A stretch of DNA of 55,376 bases from Seonamhaeicola maritimus (GCF_008056315.1 NZ_VRKQ01000013.1:1092-56467), one strand, 5' to 3'. Shown: positions 18,409 to 27,413, numbered from the stretch's first letter. Made by a program: numbers and translations. The notes: generated by a model from the letters alone, not told the origin.

Positions 18409-20472
18409 ATGATTGCCAGTGAGACTACCAATAACACTTATATTAACAGAGAAATAAGTTGGTTACAATTCAATGCAAGAGTTTTACAGGAAGCCTCAGA
18501 TGAAAGAGTCCCTTTAATTGAAAGGCTACGTTTTTTAGGTATTTTCTCGAATAATTTAGACGAATTTTTTAAGGTAAGATATGCTACTGTTAAACGCATA
18601 GTTGATGCAGGTAAAGGTGGTAAAAATCAGCTTGGAGGAATCAAAGCTAAGGAATTACTTGATATAATTACACAAATTGTAATCAATCAACAAACTGAAA
18701 GTATAAGAGTTTTAGAAGATGTTGATAATAAATTAAAGGAAGAAAATATTTTTGTAATCGATGAAACAGAGGTTGATAGCAACCAGCACGATTATATAAA
18801 AGATTATTTTTTTCAGAATGTAAGTTCCGCTTTAGTTACCATTATTCTAAATGATTTAGTTCAACTTCCTAACTTAAAAGATAGTGCTGCATATTTAACC
18901 GTAAAAATGCAGATGACAGATGGCTCTAAACAATTTGCTTTAATAGAGATTCCGAAAGGTGTTGAACGTTTTATAGTCCTTCCGGAGCAAGATGGTCACA
19001 GCTACATTATCATGTATGATGATTTATTGAGGTATTGCTTAAGTGATATTTTCAGCATATTTGATTATGAGACTATTTCTGCTCACATGATTAAAATAAC
19101 TAGGGATGCAGAACTAGATTTTGAAAGTGATTTAAGTAAAAGCTTTATAGAAAAATTATCAGATAGTGTTAAACATAGAGAAATAGGTGATCCAGTACGT
19201 TTTGTATATGATAAAACTATTGATGATGATACGTTACAGAATTTAATGGAGAAGATGGAAATTGATAATACAGATAGTGTTATTCCAGGTGGTCGTTATC
19301 ATAATAAGCGTGATTACATGAGTTTTCCTAGTTTAGGAAGAACAGACTTAATGTATAAAAGAATTGAACCGCTTCAAGTTAAAGGTTTAGGTTTAAAAAC
19401 TAGCCTTTTTAAAGCAATTGCTGAAAGAGATTACATGGTTCATGCACCTTACCATACGTTTAAATACATTGTGAAATTTTTACGCGAAGCAGCTCTAGAC
19501 CCTCATGTAAAAACCATTAAAATTACAATTTATAGGCTAGCTGAAATTTCGCATGTAGCAAGTGCATTAATAAATGCAGCAATTAATGGTAAAGAAGTTA
19601 CGGTCTCTATTGAATTAAGAGCAAGATTTGATGAAGAAGCTAATATCTATTATGCTAATCAAATGAAAAAAGAAGGTGTAAACCTTCACTTTGGTGTTCC
19701 TGGGTTAAAGGTTCATAGTAAAATGTGCGTTATTGAAAGAGAAGAGGGTAAAAAACTGAAGCGCTACGGTTTTATTAGTACTGGAAACTTCAACGAATCT
19801 ACTGCAAAAATATATACAGATTATACTTTGTTCACTTATAATCAGCCTATTTTAAAAGAGATTAATAAGATATTTAATTTCTTTGACACTAATTATCGCG
19901 TGTACACCTATAAACATTTGATAGTGTCTCCTCATTATACAGAAAAAAGCTTTTTTAAATTAATAGATGAACAAATCGAGGAAAGCAAGAAAGGTAATGA
20001 AGGTTATATACGTGTTAAGATGAATAGTTTGTCAAATTACGCCATGGTTGATAAATTATATGAAGCTAGTAATGCTGGTGTTAAAATAGATATGATTATT
20101 CGTGGTATATGCTGTTTAATTCCTGGTATTGAGGGTATGAGTGAAAATATTAAAGTCATTAGTGTTGTTGATAAATTTTTAGAACACCCAAGGGTTTATA
20201 TTTTCGGGAAAGATGAAGATGCAAAAATTTATATATCCTCGGCAGATTGGATGACTAGGAATATACATAATAGGGTAGAAGTAAGTTGCCCAATATATGA
20301 TTTTGAGATTAAACAGGAAATGATAGATACATTCAATATTTGTTGGAGTGATAATGTGAAAGCTAGATTAATAAACACTCCAAAAGAGAATGAATATAAA
20401 ATAGATGATAATCCAAAAGTAAGATCACAAGTCGCTATGTATGATTATTATTTAGATAAGCTTAAAGATTAG
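18409..20472 (+). CDS. ppk1: Polyphosphate kinase 1
   Basis: A 687-residue cytoplasmic or membrane-associated enzyme that makes inorganic polyphosphate from ATP. Family features: NREISWLQFNARVLQEA and RLRFLGIFSNNLDEFF at the N-terminus; KVHSKMCVIER, containing the phosphorylated His, and STGNFNEST; then the second phospholipase D-like site DWMTRNIHNRVE, near the C-terminus. The length is normal for the family (~690). The frame is open to a TTG at 18400, but the ATG at 18409 fits the promoter better. ppx begins one base after the stop, so the two are translated from one message. Motifs and length leave little doubt. Confidence 0.95.
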   Translation: MIASETTNNTYINREISWLQFNARVLQEASDERVPLIERLRFLGIFSNNLDEFFKVRYATVKRIVDAGKGGKNQLGGIKAKELLDIITQIVINQQTESIRVLEDVDNKLKEENIFVIDETEVDSNQHDYIKDYFFQNVSSALVTIILNDLVQLPNLKDSAAYLTVKMQMTDGSKQFALIEIPKGVERFIVLPEQDGHSYIIMYDDLLRYCLSDIFSIFDYETISAHMIKITRDAELDFESDLSKSFIEKLSDSVKHREIGDPVRFVYDKTIDDDTLQNLMEKMEIDNTDSVIPGGRYHNKRDYMSFPSLGRTDLMYKRIEPLQVKGLGLKTSLFKAIAERDYMVHAPYHTFKYIVKFLREAALDPHVKTIKITIYRLAEISHVASALINAAINGKEVTVSIELRARFDEEANIYYANQMKKEGVNLHFGVPGLKVHSKMCVIEREEGKKLKRYGFISTGNFNESTAKIYTDYTLFTYNQPILKEINKIFNFFDTNYRVYTYKHLIVSPHYTEKSFFKLIDEQIEESKKGNEGYIRVKMNSLSNYAMVDKLYEASNAGVKIDMIIRGICCLIPGIEGMSENIKVISVVDKFLEHPRVYIFGKDEDAKIYISSADWMTRNIHNRVEVSCPIYDFEIKQEMIDTFNICWSDNVKARLINTPKENEYKIDDNPKVRSQVAMYDYYLDKLKD

Positions 20473-20473
20473 T

Positions 20474-21379
20474 ATGCTCTCAATTAAAAAATACGCTGCA
20501 ATTGACATTGGTTCAAATGCTGTTAGGTTATTAATTTCAAACATTATTGAGGAATCGGGTAAACCTGTAAAGTTTAAAAAAAACTCACTAGTTCGTGTTC
20601 CTATTCGTTTAGGAGCCGATGTGTTTATTAATAAAAGGATTTCAGAAGAAAACAAAGTTCGGTTGATTGATACCATGTTGGCTTTTAGATTACTAATGAA
20701 ATCGCATAAGGTGGAAAAATATAAGGCTTGTGCCACTTCAGCAATGCGAGAGTCTTCCAATGGAAGAAACGTGGTCGATTTAATATTAAAAAAGGCCGAT
20801 ATAAAGATTGATATTATTGGTGGAAAAGAAGAAGCAGCTATAATTGCTGCAACAGATCTTAATAAGTTTATTGATCCAAATAAAACCTACTTATATGTTG
20901 ACGTGGGAGGTGGAAGTACAGAGTTCTCTATTATTAATAATGGGAAACAGGAAGTATCAAAATCATTTAAGATTGGTACAGTCCGATTATTAAATAATAT
21001 GGTAGAGGATGAGACTTGGGCTAAATTAGAAAAATGGATAAAAAAGCATTCTTCTGATTATGAAAAATTAAGTGTATTGGGTTCTGGCGGAAATATTAAT
21101 AAAATATTTAAAGTTTCTGGTAAAGCTATGGGGAAACCTTTAACTTATTTCTATCTAACCTCTTATTATAAAATACTCCAAAGTTACACTTATGAAGAGC
21201 GTATTACTGAATTGGAATTAAATCAAGATAGGGCAGATGTTATTATTCCAGCTATGAGAATTTATCTATCTGCTATGAAATGGAGTGGCTCGAAACATAT
21301 TTATGTACCTAAAATTGGTCTGTCTGATGGTATCATAAAAAGTATATATTATGACATAGTTTCAAGTAATACACAGTAA
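20474..21379 (+). CDS. ppx: Exopolyphosphatase of the Ppx/GppA family
   Basis: A 301-residue ASKHA-fold phosphatase that removes terminal phosphates from polyphosphate or from pppGpp. Visible motifs: AAIDIGSNAVRLLI (phosphate 1 loop), ATSAMRESSNG, GGKEEA, and YVDVGGGSTEFS (phosphate 2 loop), then LGSGGNINKI. It is short compared with the ~510-residue E. coli enzyme and lacks the C-terminal HD-like domain, as is usual in Bacteroidetes. It starts one base after the ppk1 stop; the two opposing enzymes are made together. Whether it acts on polyphosphate, pppGpp or both cannot be read from the sequence. Confidence 0.9.
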   Translation: MLSIKKYAAIDIGSNAVRLLISNIIEESGKPVKFKKNSLVRVPIRLGADVFINKRISEENKVRLIDTMLAFRLLMKSHKVEKYKACATSAMRESSNGRNVVDLILKKADIKIDIIGGKEEAAIIAATDLNKFIDPNKTYLYVDVGGGSTEFSIINNGKQEVSKSFKIGTVRLLNNMVEDETWAKLEKWIKKHSSDYEKLSVLGSGGNINKIFKVSGKAMGKPLTYFYLTSYYKILQSYTYEERITELELNQDRADVIIPAMRIYLSAMKWSGSKHIYVPKIGLSDGIIKSIYYDIVSSNTQ

Positions 21380-21477
21380 AATTTTGCACTTCACCTTTAA
21401 AATATTTCTAATTTGGCTAAAAAATATATATTCGTTAACTGAATGTTTGCTATTAAATAAACCCAAACCTATTAATC

Positions 21478-22005
21478 ATGAAAAAAACATTACTATTAGC
21501 TGTACTTATTGGTTTTTCAACCATTTATGGTTTTTCACAAACTAAATATGGCGTTCGAGCTGGTTTAAACATATCTAATATGGATTTCAAACCAGATGCT
21601 ACTTTTAACAATCAACATAGAAACGGATTTATGATTGGTTTCTTTGGTCAGTATGATTTATCTAAAGGTGTAAAATTGGCACCAGAACTTCAGTTTTCAT
21701 CTGAAGGAGGAAAAGACGAGTCTATTAGATTAGATTATATTCAACTTCCTGTGTATTTCAAATTCAGGTTAAGTGAAAAACTTCAAATTGGACTTGGACC
21801 TCAAGCCGGAATTAAGGTGCATGAATATGAAGATGGTTTTAGAAACTTTGCATATTCTGGTGTTGGAGGTATAGAATTCAAGGTGTCTCATCAACTCTTT
21901 GTTGATGCAAGGTATACCTATGGATTAAATAATATCCTTGATGAAGTTGAAAGCTTTGAAGCAAGAAACACAAACATACAGTTTGGTTTTGGTTATAAAT
22001 TTTAG
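21478..22005 (+). CDS. Outer-membrane beta-barrel protein
   Basis: A 175-residue protein with a signal peptide (ending YGFSQ) followed by alternating beta strands: TKYGVRAGLNISNM, GFMIGFFGQYDL, LDYIQLPVYFKFRL, LQIGLGPQAGIKV and a C-terminal strand ending in FGFGYKF with the terminal Phe that outer-membrane proteins need. This is the small porin-family / PorT-like beta-barrel type (OMP_b-brl_2) that is abundant in Bacteroidetes. Its function is not known. It converges with miaE and the two genes overlap by 4 bases at their ends, with no room for a terminator. Confidence 0.8.
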   Translation: MKKTLLLAVLIGFSTIYGFSQTKYGVRAGLNISNMDFKPDATFNNQHRNGFMIGFFGQYDLSKGVKLAPELQFSSEGGKDESIRLDYIQLPVYFKFRLSEKLQIGLGPQAGIKVHEYEDGFRNFAYSGVGGIEFKVSHQLFVDARYTYGLNNILDEVESFEARNTNIQFGFGYKF

Positions 22006-22583
22006 CCGTGAACGGTTTCTTTTTTGCCTAAGTCAGACATAATTTTAGCTTCATATTCAAGAAGTTGTTGCCATTTGGTATCAACTTCTTTTTTATTGCC
22101 ATACTTTCGGGCAAATCCTAAAAACATAGTATAATGGTTAGCTTCACTAACCATTAGTTTTCTATAGAAGTCAGCAAGTTTTTTGTCTTCTAGTTCTTCT
22201 GAAAGTAGCCTGAAACGTTCACAGCTTCTAGCCTCTATTAATGCGGCATAAAGCAATCTGTGAACCAATTGGGTTGTTCTACTACCACCTTTAGGAAAGA
22301 ATTTCATAAGCTGCACAACATATTCATCTTTTCTATCTCTACCTAAAACCCAGCCACGTTCAAGTATTATATCATGTACCATTTTAAAATGGCTGATTTC
22401 TTCTTTCACTAAAGCTACCATTTCCTGAATCAATTCTGTGTATTCCGGGAAACTGACTATAAGTGAAATAGCCGTACTTGTTGCCTTTTGCTCACAAAAA
22501 GCATGATCTGTTAATATTTCTTCTATATTTTTTTCAACTATATTAACCCATCTTGGGTCTGTTGGTAGTTTAAGTCCTAGCAT
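22002..22583 (-). CDS. miaE: tRNA-(ms2io6A)-hydroxylase-like di-iron protein MiaE
   Basis: A 193-residue ferritin-like di-iron protein. The family hydroxylates the isopentenyl group of the modified A37 in tRNAs. Iron-ligand motifs are visible: the Glu in DHAFCEQKATSTA, the EEISHFK pair (E-x-x-H), the Glu of LIEARSCERF, and SEANHYTMF (E-x-x-H). It is the last gene of the dnaX operon and overlaps the upstream lipoprotein gene by 14 bases, which suggests coupled translation. It is oriented toward, and overlaps by 4 bases, the beta-barrel gene. Length and motifs fit the family well. Confidence 0.9.
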   Translation of the reverse strand: MLGLKLPTDPRWVNIVEKNIEEILTDHAFCEQKATSTAISLIVSFPEYTELIQEMVALVKEEISHFKMVHDIILERGWVLGRDRKDEYVVQLMKFFPKGGSRTTQLVHRLLYAALIEARSCERFRLLSEELEDKKLADFYRKLMVSEANHYTMFLGFARKYGNKKEVDTKWQQLLEYEAKIMSDLGKKETVHG

Positions 22584-23151
22584 AATTAATCTTATTCATT
22601 GTACAAACGCCATGTTCATCAATAATTATATTATAAGAAATGCAATTATTGTTTTTAGGTTTATATAAAGATGCAATTAAAACCAACTTGTTGGTGTTTA
22701 GGGTAGCTTCTTCGTTAATGTAAATATCGTTACCAATATAATTTTTCAGGTCTTCCGAAGTACCCAAATGATTCATTAAAAATTCATTATTAATAGTTTC
22801 TTTGAATATTAGTTTGTCATTTTTATAAACTACAACATCTGATTCAATCTTTCTAAAGTGATCTTTGAACTTAGTGGTATGTGATTTTGATACTTTTGTT
22901 ATGGACTTATCCATATTAGTAAACGTTTTAATTTTCACCTTAAAGCCATTACTTAATATGGAATCTTTCACTATTTCAGTATATGCCTCCGGATAATATT
23001 TTATAATATTTACAGGCACTAAATCGTCATTATATTTACTAATAGACTCTTGCAATAAATCGTTTTTAGATTTTCTTCCTTCGCAACTCCAAAGTATAAC
23101 ACTGGTGACAAAGGAAAGAATGGGCAATATTTTTAATAAAGCTTTAAACAT
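22570..23151 (-). CDS. Putative lipoprotein of unknown function
   Basis: A 193-residue protein with a lipoprotein signal: hydrophobic stretch ILPILSFVTSVILWSC, where the Cys would be lipid-modified. The mature part is charged with several beta strands (FKVKIKTFTNMDKSITKV, VVVYKNDKLIFKETI, LVLIASLYKPKNNNCISYNIIID). It may belong to one of the DUF families of Bacteroidetes lipoproteins (DUF4738 is a possibility), but I cannot confirm that. It overlaps dnaX by 8 bases and miaE by 14, so it is the middle gene of an operon. Function unknown. Confidence 0.75.
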   Translation of the reverse strand: MFKALLKILPILSFVTSVILWSCEGRKSKNDLLQESISKYNDDLVPVNIIKYYPEAYTEIVKDSILSNGFKVKIKTFTNMDKSITKVSKSHTTKFKDHFRKIESDVVVYKNDKLIFKETINNEFLMNHLGTSEDLKNYIGNDIYINEEATLNTNKLVLIASLYKPKNNNCISYNIIIDEHGVCTMNKINYART

Positions 23152-24874
23152 CTAGGTTGAAAGTTTTCTTTAGTAATTCAATATTAGGGTTTTTCTCTTT
23201 AAGTTTTTCATATTTTTCAATAGATGTATAGGCATACTGTTTTTCTAGGACTTCATTTACAGTAATAGATAAATCTATATCAAAATTATTGAGTGATTTT
23301 CTAATAAACCCCAGCAAATCATATTGATTGCGTTCTACCTCCACCTTATTTGTAGCATTTGGAAACACTAAATGTATAGTAGATTCTTTAAGCTTAGGCG
23401 TGTCTATAGATAAAATTGAAGCCAAATTCCTCTTACCTTGTTCTTGTAGTTTTTCAATAAAGGTATTCCAAACTTTTATTAGTTCATTTTCGGTAAATGA
23501 ATCTTTGGGCAAATCTTCTTCATCAATAACCACATTCATCTGCCTTATTTGATGTTCTTTCTTTGCCTTTAAACTACTTAAAGATAAACCTGAAGTACGC
23601 TTGCTGTCTTGCTTTAATACAATTTTTGGAGGTTCTTTAACCTGAAAGGCTTGAACAGTTTCATTGCTAGTAATTTCTTCTGAAACTAATTCCTTTTCGT
23701 GTTCTTTAACAGTTGGCGTTTTCTCTGTTTGTACAGGTTTTGTAACCGGAATAGGAGTAATGCCCTTCTTTTTAAAATAGGAAGCTGGAATTATGTAATG
23801 TTTGCTATTTTTTTTTTCTCCATCAAAAGTGATAGAGGCAAGCTGCATAAGGCATAGTTCAACCAATAAGCGTTGGTTTTTACTGCTTTTATATTTGAGA
23901 TCACAGTCGTTTGCTAGATTTATACCTTGAATAAGAAACTCTCTTGAGGCCTTTCTAGATTGCTCTAAATATTTTTGTTTGGTTTGGTCTCCAACCTCTA
24001 AGAGCTCAATGGTGTTTTCGGTTTTGCTTACCAGTAAATCCCTAAAATGAGATGCTAAACCTGCAATATAATGATGACCATCAAAACCCTTTGAAAGTGT
24101 TTCATTGAAAAGCAATAGCAATTCTGGGATTTTATTTTCTAAGATTAAATCAGTGCTCTTAAAATACGTTTCATAATCCAGAACATTTAAATTTTCTGTA
24201 ACTGCTTGTCTGGTAAGATTTTTACCTGAGAAACTCACAACTCTATCAAAAATTGAAAGAGCATCGCGCATGGCACCATCAGCCTTTTGAGCAATTATGT
24301 GAAGCGCATCATCTTCGGCCTCAACACCTTGCTCCTTGGCTATATATCTTAAATATTCTTTAGCGTCTTTTACGGTAATTCGCTTAAAATCAAAAATTTG
24401 ACAACGTGATAAAATTGTTGGTATTATTTTATGCTTCTCTGTTGTTGCTAAAATAAAAATACAGTGTTTAGGAGGTTCTTCTAAGGTTTTAAGAAAAGCA
24501 TTAAAAGCAGCTTGAGATAGCATGTGTACCTCATCAATGATATATACCTTGTATTTACCAACTTGAGGCGGAATTCTAACTTGGTCTGTTAAATTCCTGA
24601 TATCATCAACAGAGTTGTTTGAAGCGGCGTCTAACTCAAAAATATTAAAAGCGAAATCTTCTTCAGTTTCATTGCCATCACTATTAATCATTTTAGCCAA
24701 TATACGGGCACAAGTAGTTTTACCAACACCTCTAGGACCAGTAAATAGTAAAGCTTGAGCTAAATGATTGTTTTCAATTGCATTTAAAAGCGTGTTAGTA
24801 ATAGCTTGTTGACCAACAACACTTTTAAAGGTTTGTGGTCTGTATTTTCTAGCCGATACTACGAAATGCTCCAT
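23144..24874 (-). CDS. dnaX: DNA polymerase III subunit gamma/tau
   Basis: A 576-residue clamp-loader ATPase that loads the sliding clamp during replication. Motifs: Walker A GPRGVGKTT (near residue 46), Walker B IIDEVHML, sensor 1 ATTEKH, and SRC in the arginine-finger region. It is unusual in that the C4 zinc-binding cysteines, which in E. coli lie just after the Walker A helix, are absent; the segment MINSDGNETEEDFAFNIFELDAAS has none. The C-terminal third (from ~370) is a tau-like tail with a charged linker (PTVKEHEKELVSEE) and a folded end. It is the first gene of an operon with the lipoprotein and miaE. No slippery A-tract for a programmed frameshift was identified. Confidence 0.93.
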   Translation of the reverse strand: MEHFVVSARKYRPQTFKSVVGQQAITNTLLNAIENNHLAQALLFTGPRGVGKTTCARILAKMINSDGNETEEDFAFNIFELDAASNNSVDDIRNLTDQVRIPPQVGKYKVYIIDEVHMLSQAAFNAFLKTLEEPPKHCIFILATTEKHKIIPTILSRCQIFDFKRITVKDAKEYLRYIAKEQGVEAEDDALHIIAQKADGAMRDALSIFDRVVSFSGKNLTRQAVTENLNVLDYETYFKSTDLILENKIPELLLLFNETLSKGFDGHHYIAGLASHFRDLLVSKTENTIELLEVGDQTKQKYLEQSRKASREFLIQGINLANDCDLKYKSSKNQRLLVELCLMQLASITFDGEKKNSKHYIIPASYFKKKGITPIPVTKPVQTEKTPTVKEHEKELVSEEITSNETVQAFQVKEPPKIVLKQDSKRTSGLSLSSLKAKKEHQIRQMNVVIDEEDLPKDSFTENELIKVWNTFIEKLQEQGKRNLASILSIDTPKLKESTIHLVFPNATNKVEVERNQYDLLGFIRKSLNNFDIDLSITVNEVLEKQYAYTSIEKYEKLKEKNPNIELLKKTFNLDV

Positions 24875-24892
24875 TGAAAACTATTAGTGTAA

Positions 24893-24900
24893 CAAAGTTA
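24893..24900 (-). promoter_or_regulatory. Promoter -7 element of the dnaX operon
   Basis: TAACTTTG on the minus strand, an exact TAnnTTTG match, 18 bases before the dnaX start codon. The -33 element is not clear. Confidence 0.45.
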
Positions 24901-25073
24901 AAAATTCAACTCATAATTCAGAATTTTGAACTTAGAATTTAATAGGAGTTATTAACAAGTGTAAGTTGTCAATAATAATAGATAACTATTGGTAATATAA
25001 AAAATTGCACGAAATTTGCTTACTAACAAACAAACTTGTTATATACTAAATAATGGGCCATAATCAACTAAAT

Positions 25074-26807
25074 ATGCATAAAATATACTCGCTAATTTTT
25101 TTACTAACATCTATCTGTACTTTTTCTCAAGAAAGTTTTGATTATAGGTATTTAACGTATTCTCAAGTGGGCTATGATATGAATTTGCCAAAAGTAGCCA
25201 TGATTCAGTACAAGGACTCAACACTTTTAAGTGAGAATGTATCTTATACACTGCATAAAATAGTTAATGATAAAAAAGTGTATTCAGGTAAAATAGTTTC
25301 ACAAGGAAAGAAGTGGGGAAAATATTGGTGGAAGGTTGATTTTTCTAATTTCAAAATAGCGGGTGATTACTATTTGAAAATTAAAAAGGGAAAAGAAACT
25401 CTTTTTAAGAGTAAAAAAGACTTGCCTATTAAAATTGGTAAAAACCTAATATGGAATAAAACTTGGTACCCAACAGCTCTACATCATCTGCATATTCGTG
25501 ATAGTTTAAGTTACAAACCCGAAGGAGGCTGGAAAGATTGTGGCAGCCCGCTACAAGAATTGAGTAGTCATATTATAATGCTTAATGCTCTTTGTGATTT
25601 ATTAGAGTTAACTCCCAATGAATTAAAAGAATCTGAATTACAAGAAGTTTATCATCATCTTGTTGTTGGTGCAAATTATGTCTCCCTTTGTCAAGATAAA
25701 GCAAAAGAACTTGGTTTTCAAGAAGGAGCAGTAATACATGAAATGCGAGAAAATTATAAAGTAGTTACCGGAAATGTAGCCAAAACAGCTATGATATTAG
25801 CACGTATTTCAAGATTGATAAAAAATGAAAACCCACTATTAGCAGAATCTTACCTAGAACGTTCTATTAAAGCATATTCTTGGATTTCAACCTTTGGTCC
25901 AGTGTTGCATTGGGATAACACAAATAATTTCGCAATAACACATGGAGCACCATTTGGGATGCACAAGCCACCTAAAGAATGGATGACTCGTGATTTGATG
26001 ATGATGTTATGGGCTTCATTAGAATTATATAAATCTGGGGAAACAGAATATAAACAAAAAGCCATTGAGTACGCTAACAAAATAATGGCTAGACAAGTGT
26101 TAAAGAAAAAGTCGGAAGAAGGCTTATTTGGACATTTTTACACCTATGATTCTTTTGATTTTACCGAAAAGGCAAATATTCATTGTGGAGCGTGGAATGC
26201 AAATTACAAAGCCTATAATCAAGGCGGGCATTTTCCGCATTACCTTATTCCTTTTATTGAAATGAGTAAGCTCTGGCCAAATCATGCAGATAATATAAAA
26301 TGGAATAAAATGGTTTATGATTTTGCTTATCATTATTTTATTCCAGCAACTAATCAAAATCCCTTTAAAATATTACCTTCTGGCTATTATAAAGGTGTAG
26401 GTCTATTAAACTGGAGTGGTTGGTACCACGGTCACAACAAAATATTTGGTTATGCTGCTGGTTTAGCTATGGAGTTTTATCATTTGTACCATGACGAACA
26501 GTTTATAGATATTGCTACAGGAAACTTACAATGGATTACAGGGTTACACTCTGGATTTCATGAAAACAATCCTGACTTTTCTGCAAGTATGATTGTAGGT
26601 ATTGGTAACCGTTATAAAGAAGATTGGGATGCCATGGTTGGTACTATTACCAATGGTTTTGAGGCCGATGGACAATTTAAGCTTGAAAAACCTTCAAAAG
26701 AAACAGATTTACCTATTGTTTTTGGTGATGAAGGTGGTATACATCATCCAGCTGGTTGGATTAGTGGTTTAACACGTTTAAAAGCATATTTGAATACCAA
26801 AGAATAA
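25074..26807 (+). CDS. Divergent glycoside hydrolase family 9-like secreted protein
   Basis: About 577 residues. Signal peptide (ending FSQ), then a CelD-type N-terminal Ig-like domain (residues ~20-120: YSQVGYDMNLPKVAMIQ, WWKVDFSNFKIAGDYYLKI), then a catalytic-like alpha/alpha barrel (residues ~135-570) with KTWYPTALHHLHIRDS and EGGWKDCGSPLQE. Cellulases of GH9 carry DAGD here, where the last Asp is the catalytic base; this protein has DCGS at residues 155-158, so the base is replaced by Ser. A candidate catalytic acid remains at E553 in GDEGGIHHPAGW. The start at 25074 (MHKIYSLIFLL) is chosen because it begins a normal signal peptide; an ATG at 25053 is seven codons earlier. It may therefore be an altered enzyme or a carbohydrate-binding relic. 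It stands alone, with no polysaccharide-utilisation partners. Confidence 0.7.
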   Translation: MHKIYSLIFLLTSICTFSQESFDYRYLTYSQVGYDMNLPKVAMIQYKDSTLLSENVSYTLHKIVNDKKVYSGKIVSQGKKWGKYWWKVDFSNFKIAGDYYLKIKKGKETLFKSKKDLPIKIGKNLIWNKTWYPTALHHLHIRDSLSYKPEGGWKDCGSPLQELSSHIIMLNALCDLLELTPNELKESELQEVYHHLVVGANYVSLCQDKAKELGFQEGAVIHEMRENYKVVTGNVAKTAMILARISRLIKNENPLLAESYLERSIKAYSWISTFGPVLHWDNTNNFAITHGAPFGMHKPPKEWMTRDLMMMLWASLELYKSGETEYKQKAIEYANKIMARQVLKKKSEEGLFGHFYTYDSFDFTEKANIHCGAWNANYKAYNQGGHFPHYLIPFIEMSKLWPNHADNIKWNKMVYDFAYHYFIPATNQNPFKILPSGYYKGVGLLNWSGWYHGHNKIFGYAAGLAMEFYHLYHDEQFIDIATGNLQWITGLHSGFHENNPDFSASMIVGIGNRYKEDWDAMVGTITNGFEADGQFKLEKPSKETDLPIVFGDEGGIHHPAGWISGLTRLKAYLNTKE

Positions 26808-26943
26808 TACTGGAACAAAATTGATAGGTGAGAAATTCTGAATTATATTTGAGCTTGCTAAGTTAATCGCTAAACGACGCAACTACTCATAGCCGTATTC
26901 AAAATAAACAAACTTTCAATAAAAATATAAGTCATAACAAGTA
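26808..26943. other. Intergenic stretch upstream of the structured repeat
   Basis: AT-rich sequence after the GH9-like gene, in which no gene, promoter or terminator is clear. Confidence 0.4.
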
Positions 26944-27033
26944 ATTGCGTTAAGGATTGTAGTGTAAAGCCCACAGCGACGACAGGAGCAAGGACTTGAA
27001 ATGAAAAGCCTGACCTGAAAGGGAACGCCCAAA
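26944..27033 (+). ncRNA. Structured flavobacterial intergenic repeat, candidate RNA
   Basis: A GC-rich block in an AT-rich gap. GCGTT (26947-26951) can pair with AACGC (27024-27028), and inner segments such as AAAGCCC, GGACTTG and GACCTGAAAGGG have the look of a folded RNA. I have seen similar text in other Flavobacteriaceae intergenic regions, which is why I call it a recurrent element; that is from memory, not a search. It is just 50 bases upstream of rnpB, but outside the RNase P fold. Whether it is transcribed is not known; orientation is assigned by convention. Confidence 0.4.
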
Positions 27034-27070
27034 TACTTTATTAAATTTAGAATTTGAATTTTTAGAGTTG

Positions 27071-27078
27071 TAACTTTG
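27071..27078 (+). promoter_or_regulatory. Promoter -7 element of rnpB
   Basis: TAACTTTG, exact TAnnTTTG match, placing the start near 27084, which is exactly where RNase P stem P1 begins. TTTG at 27053-27056 is a possible -33 element with a short spacer. Confidence 0.55.
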
Positions 27079-27083
27079 TGGGC

Positions 27084-27407
27084 AAGTAGATTGCCTTATC
27101 GCTGCTATTTTATAGTAGAGGAAAGTCCGAACACCATAGTGCAATATAGTGGTTAATGGCCACCAGTTGTGAGACTAGGAAAAGTGCAACAGAAAGTATG
27201 TACAGGTAATGCTGTAGTGAAATCAGGTAAACTCTATATGGTGCAATGTCATGTATACCAACGCCTAGGGTTGCACGCCCAATGTTGGAGGGTAGACAGC
27301 TAAAGTGTATTGGCAACAATACACTCAGATAAATGATAAGGGTTTTTTCTTTTTATGATTCTTTTTCAAAAAGAAAAAGTACAGGATTCGGCTTATAGAT
27401 TTGCTTA
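27084..27407 (+). ncRNA. rnpB: RNase P RNA (class A)
   Basis: The catalytic RNA that trims the 5' leader from tRNA precursors. The universally conserved P4 5' strand is clear as GAGGAAAGTCCGAACACC at 27118, and the matching 3' part ACAGGATTCGGCTTATAG is near 27380. Stem P1 is formed by AAGTAGAT (27084-27091) and ATTTGCTT (27399-27406), with two G-U pairs; this sets the two ends. Other conserved parts include the GTGAGACTAGGAAAAGTGCAACAGA-like region (27168-27190) and the ATGTTGGAGGGTAGACAGC run. A TAnnTTTG element lies directly upstream. Small ORFs on the opposite strand are spurious. Confidence 0.95.
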
Positions 27408-27413
27408 GAAATA

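Noticed and set aside
26950-27319. Two short minus-strand ORFs over rnpB and the structured repeat
   Set aside because: They cover a clear RNase P RNA on the other strand and have no protein features.
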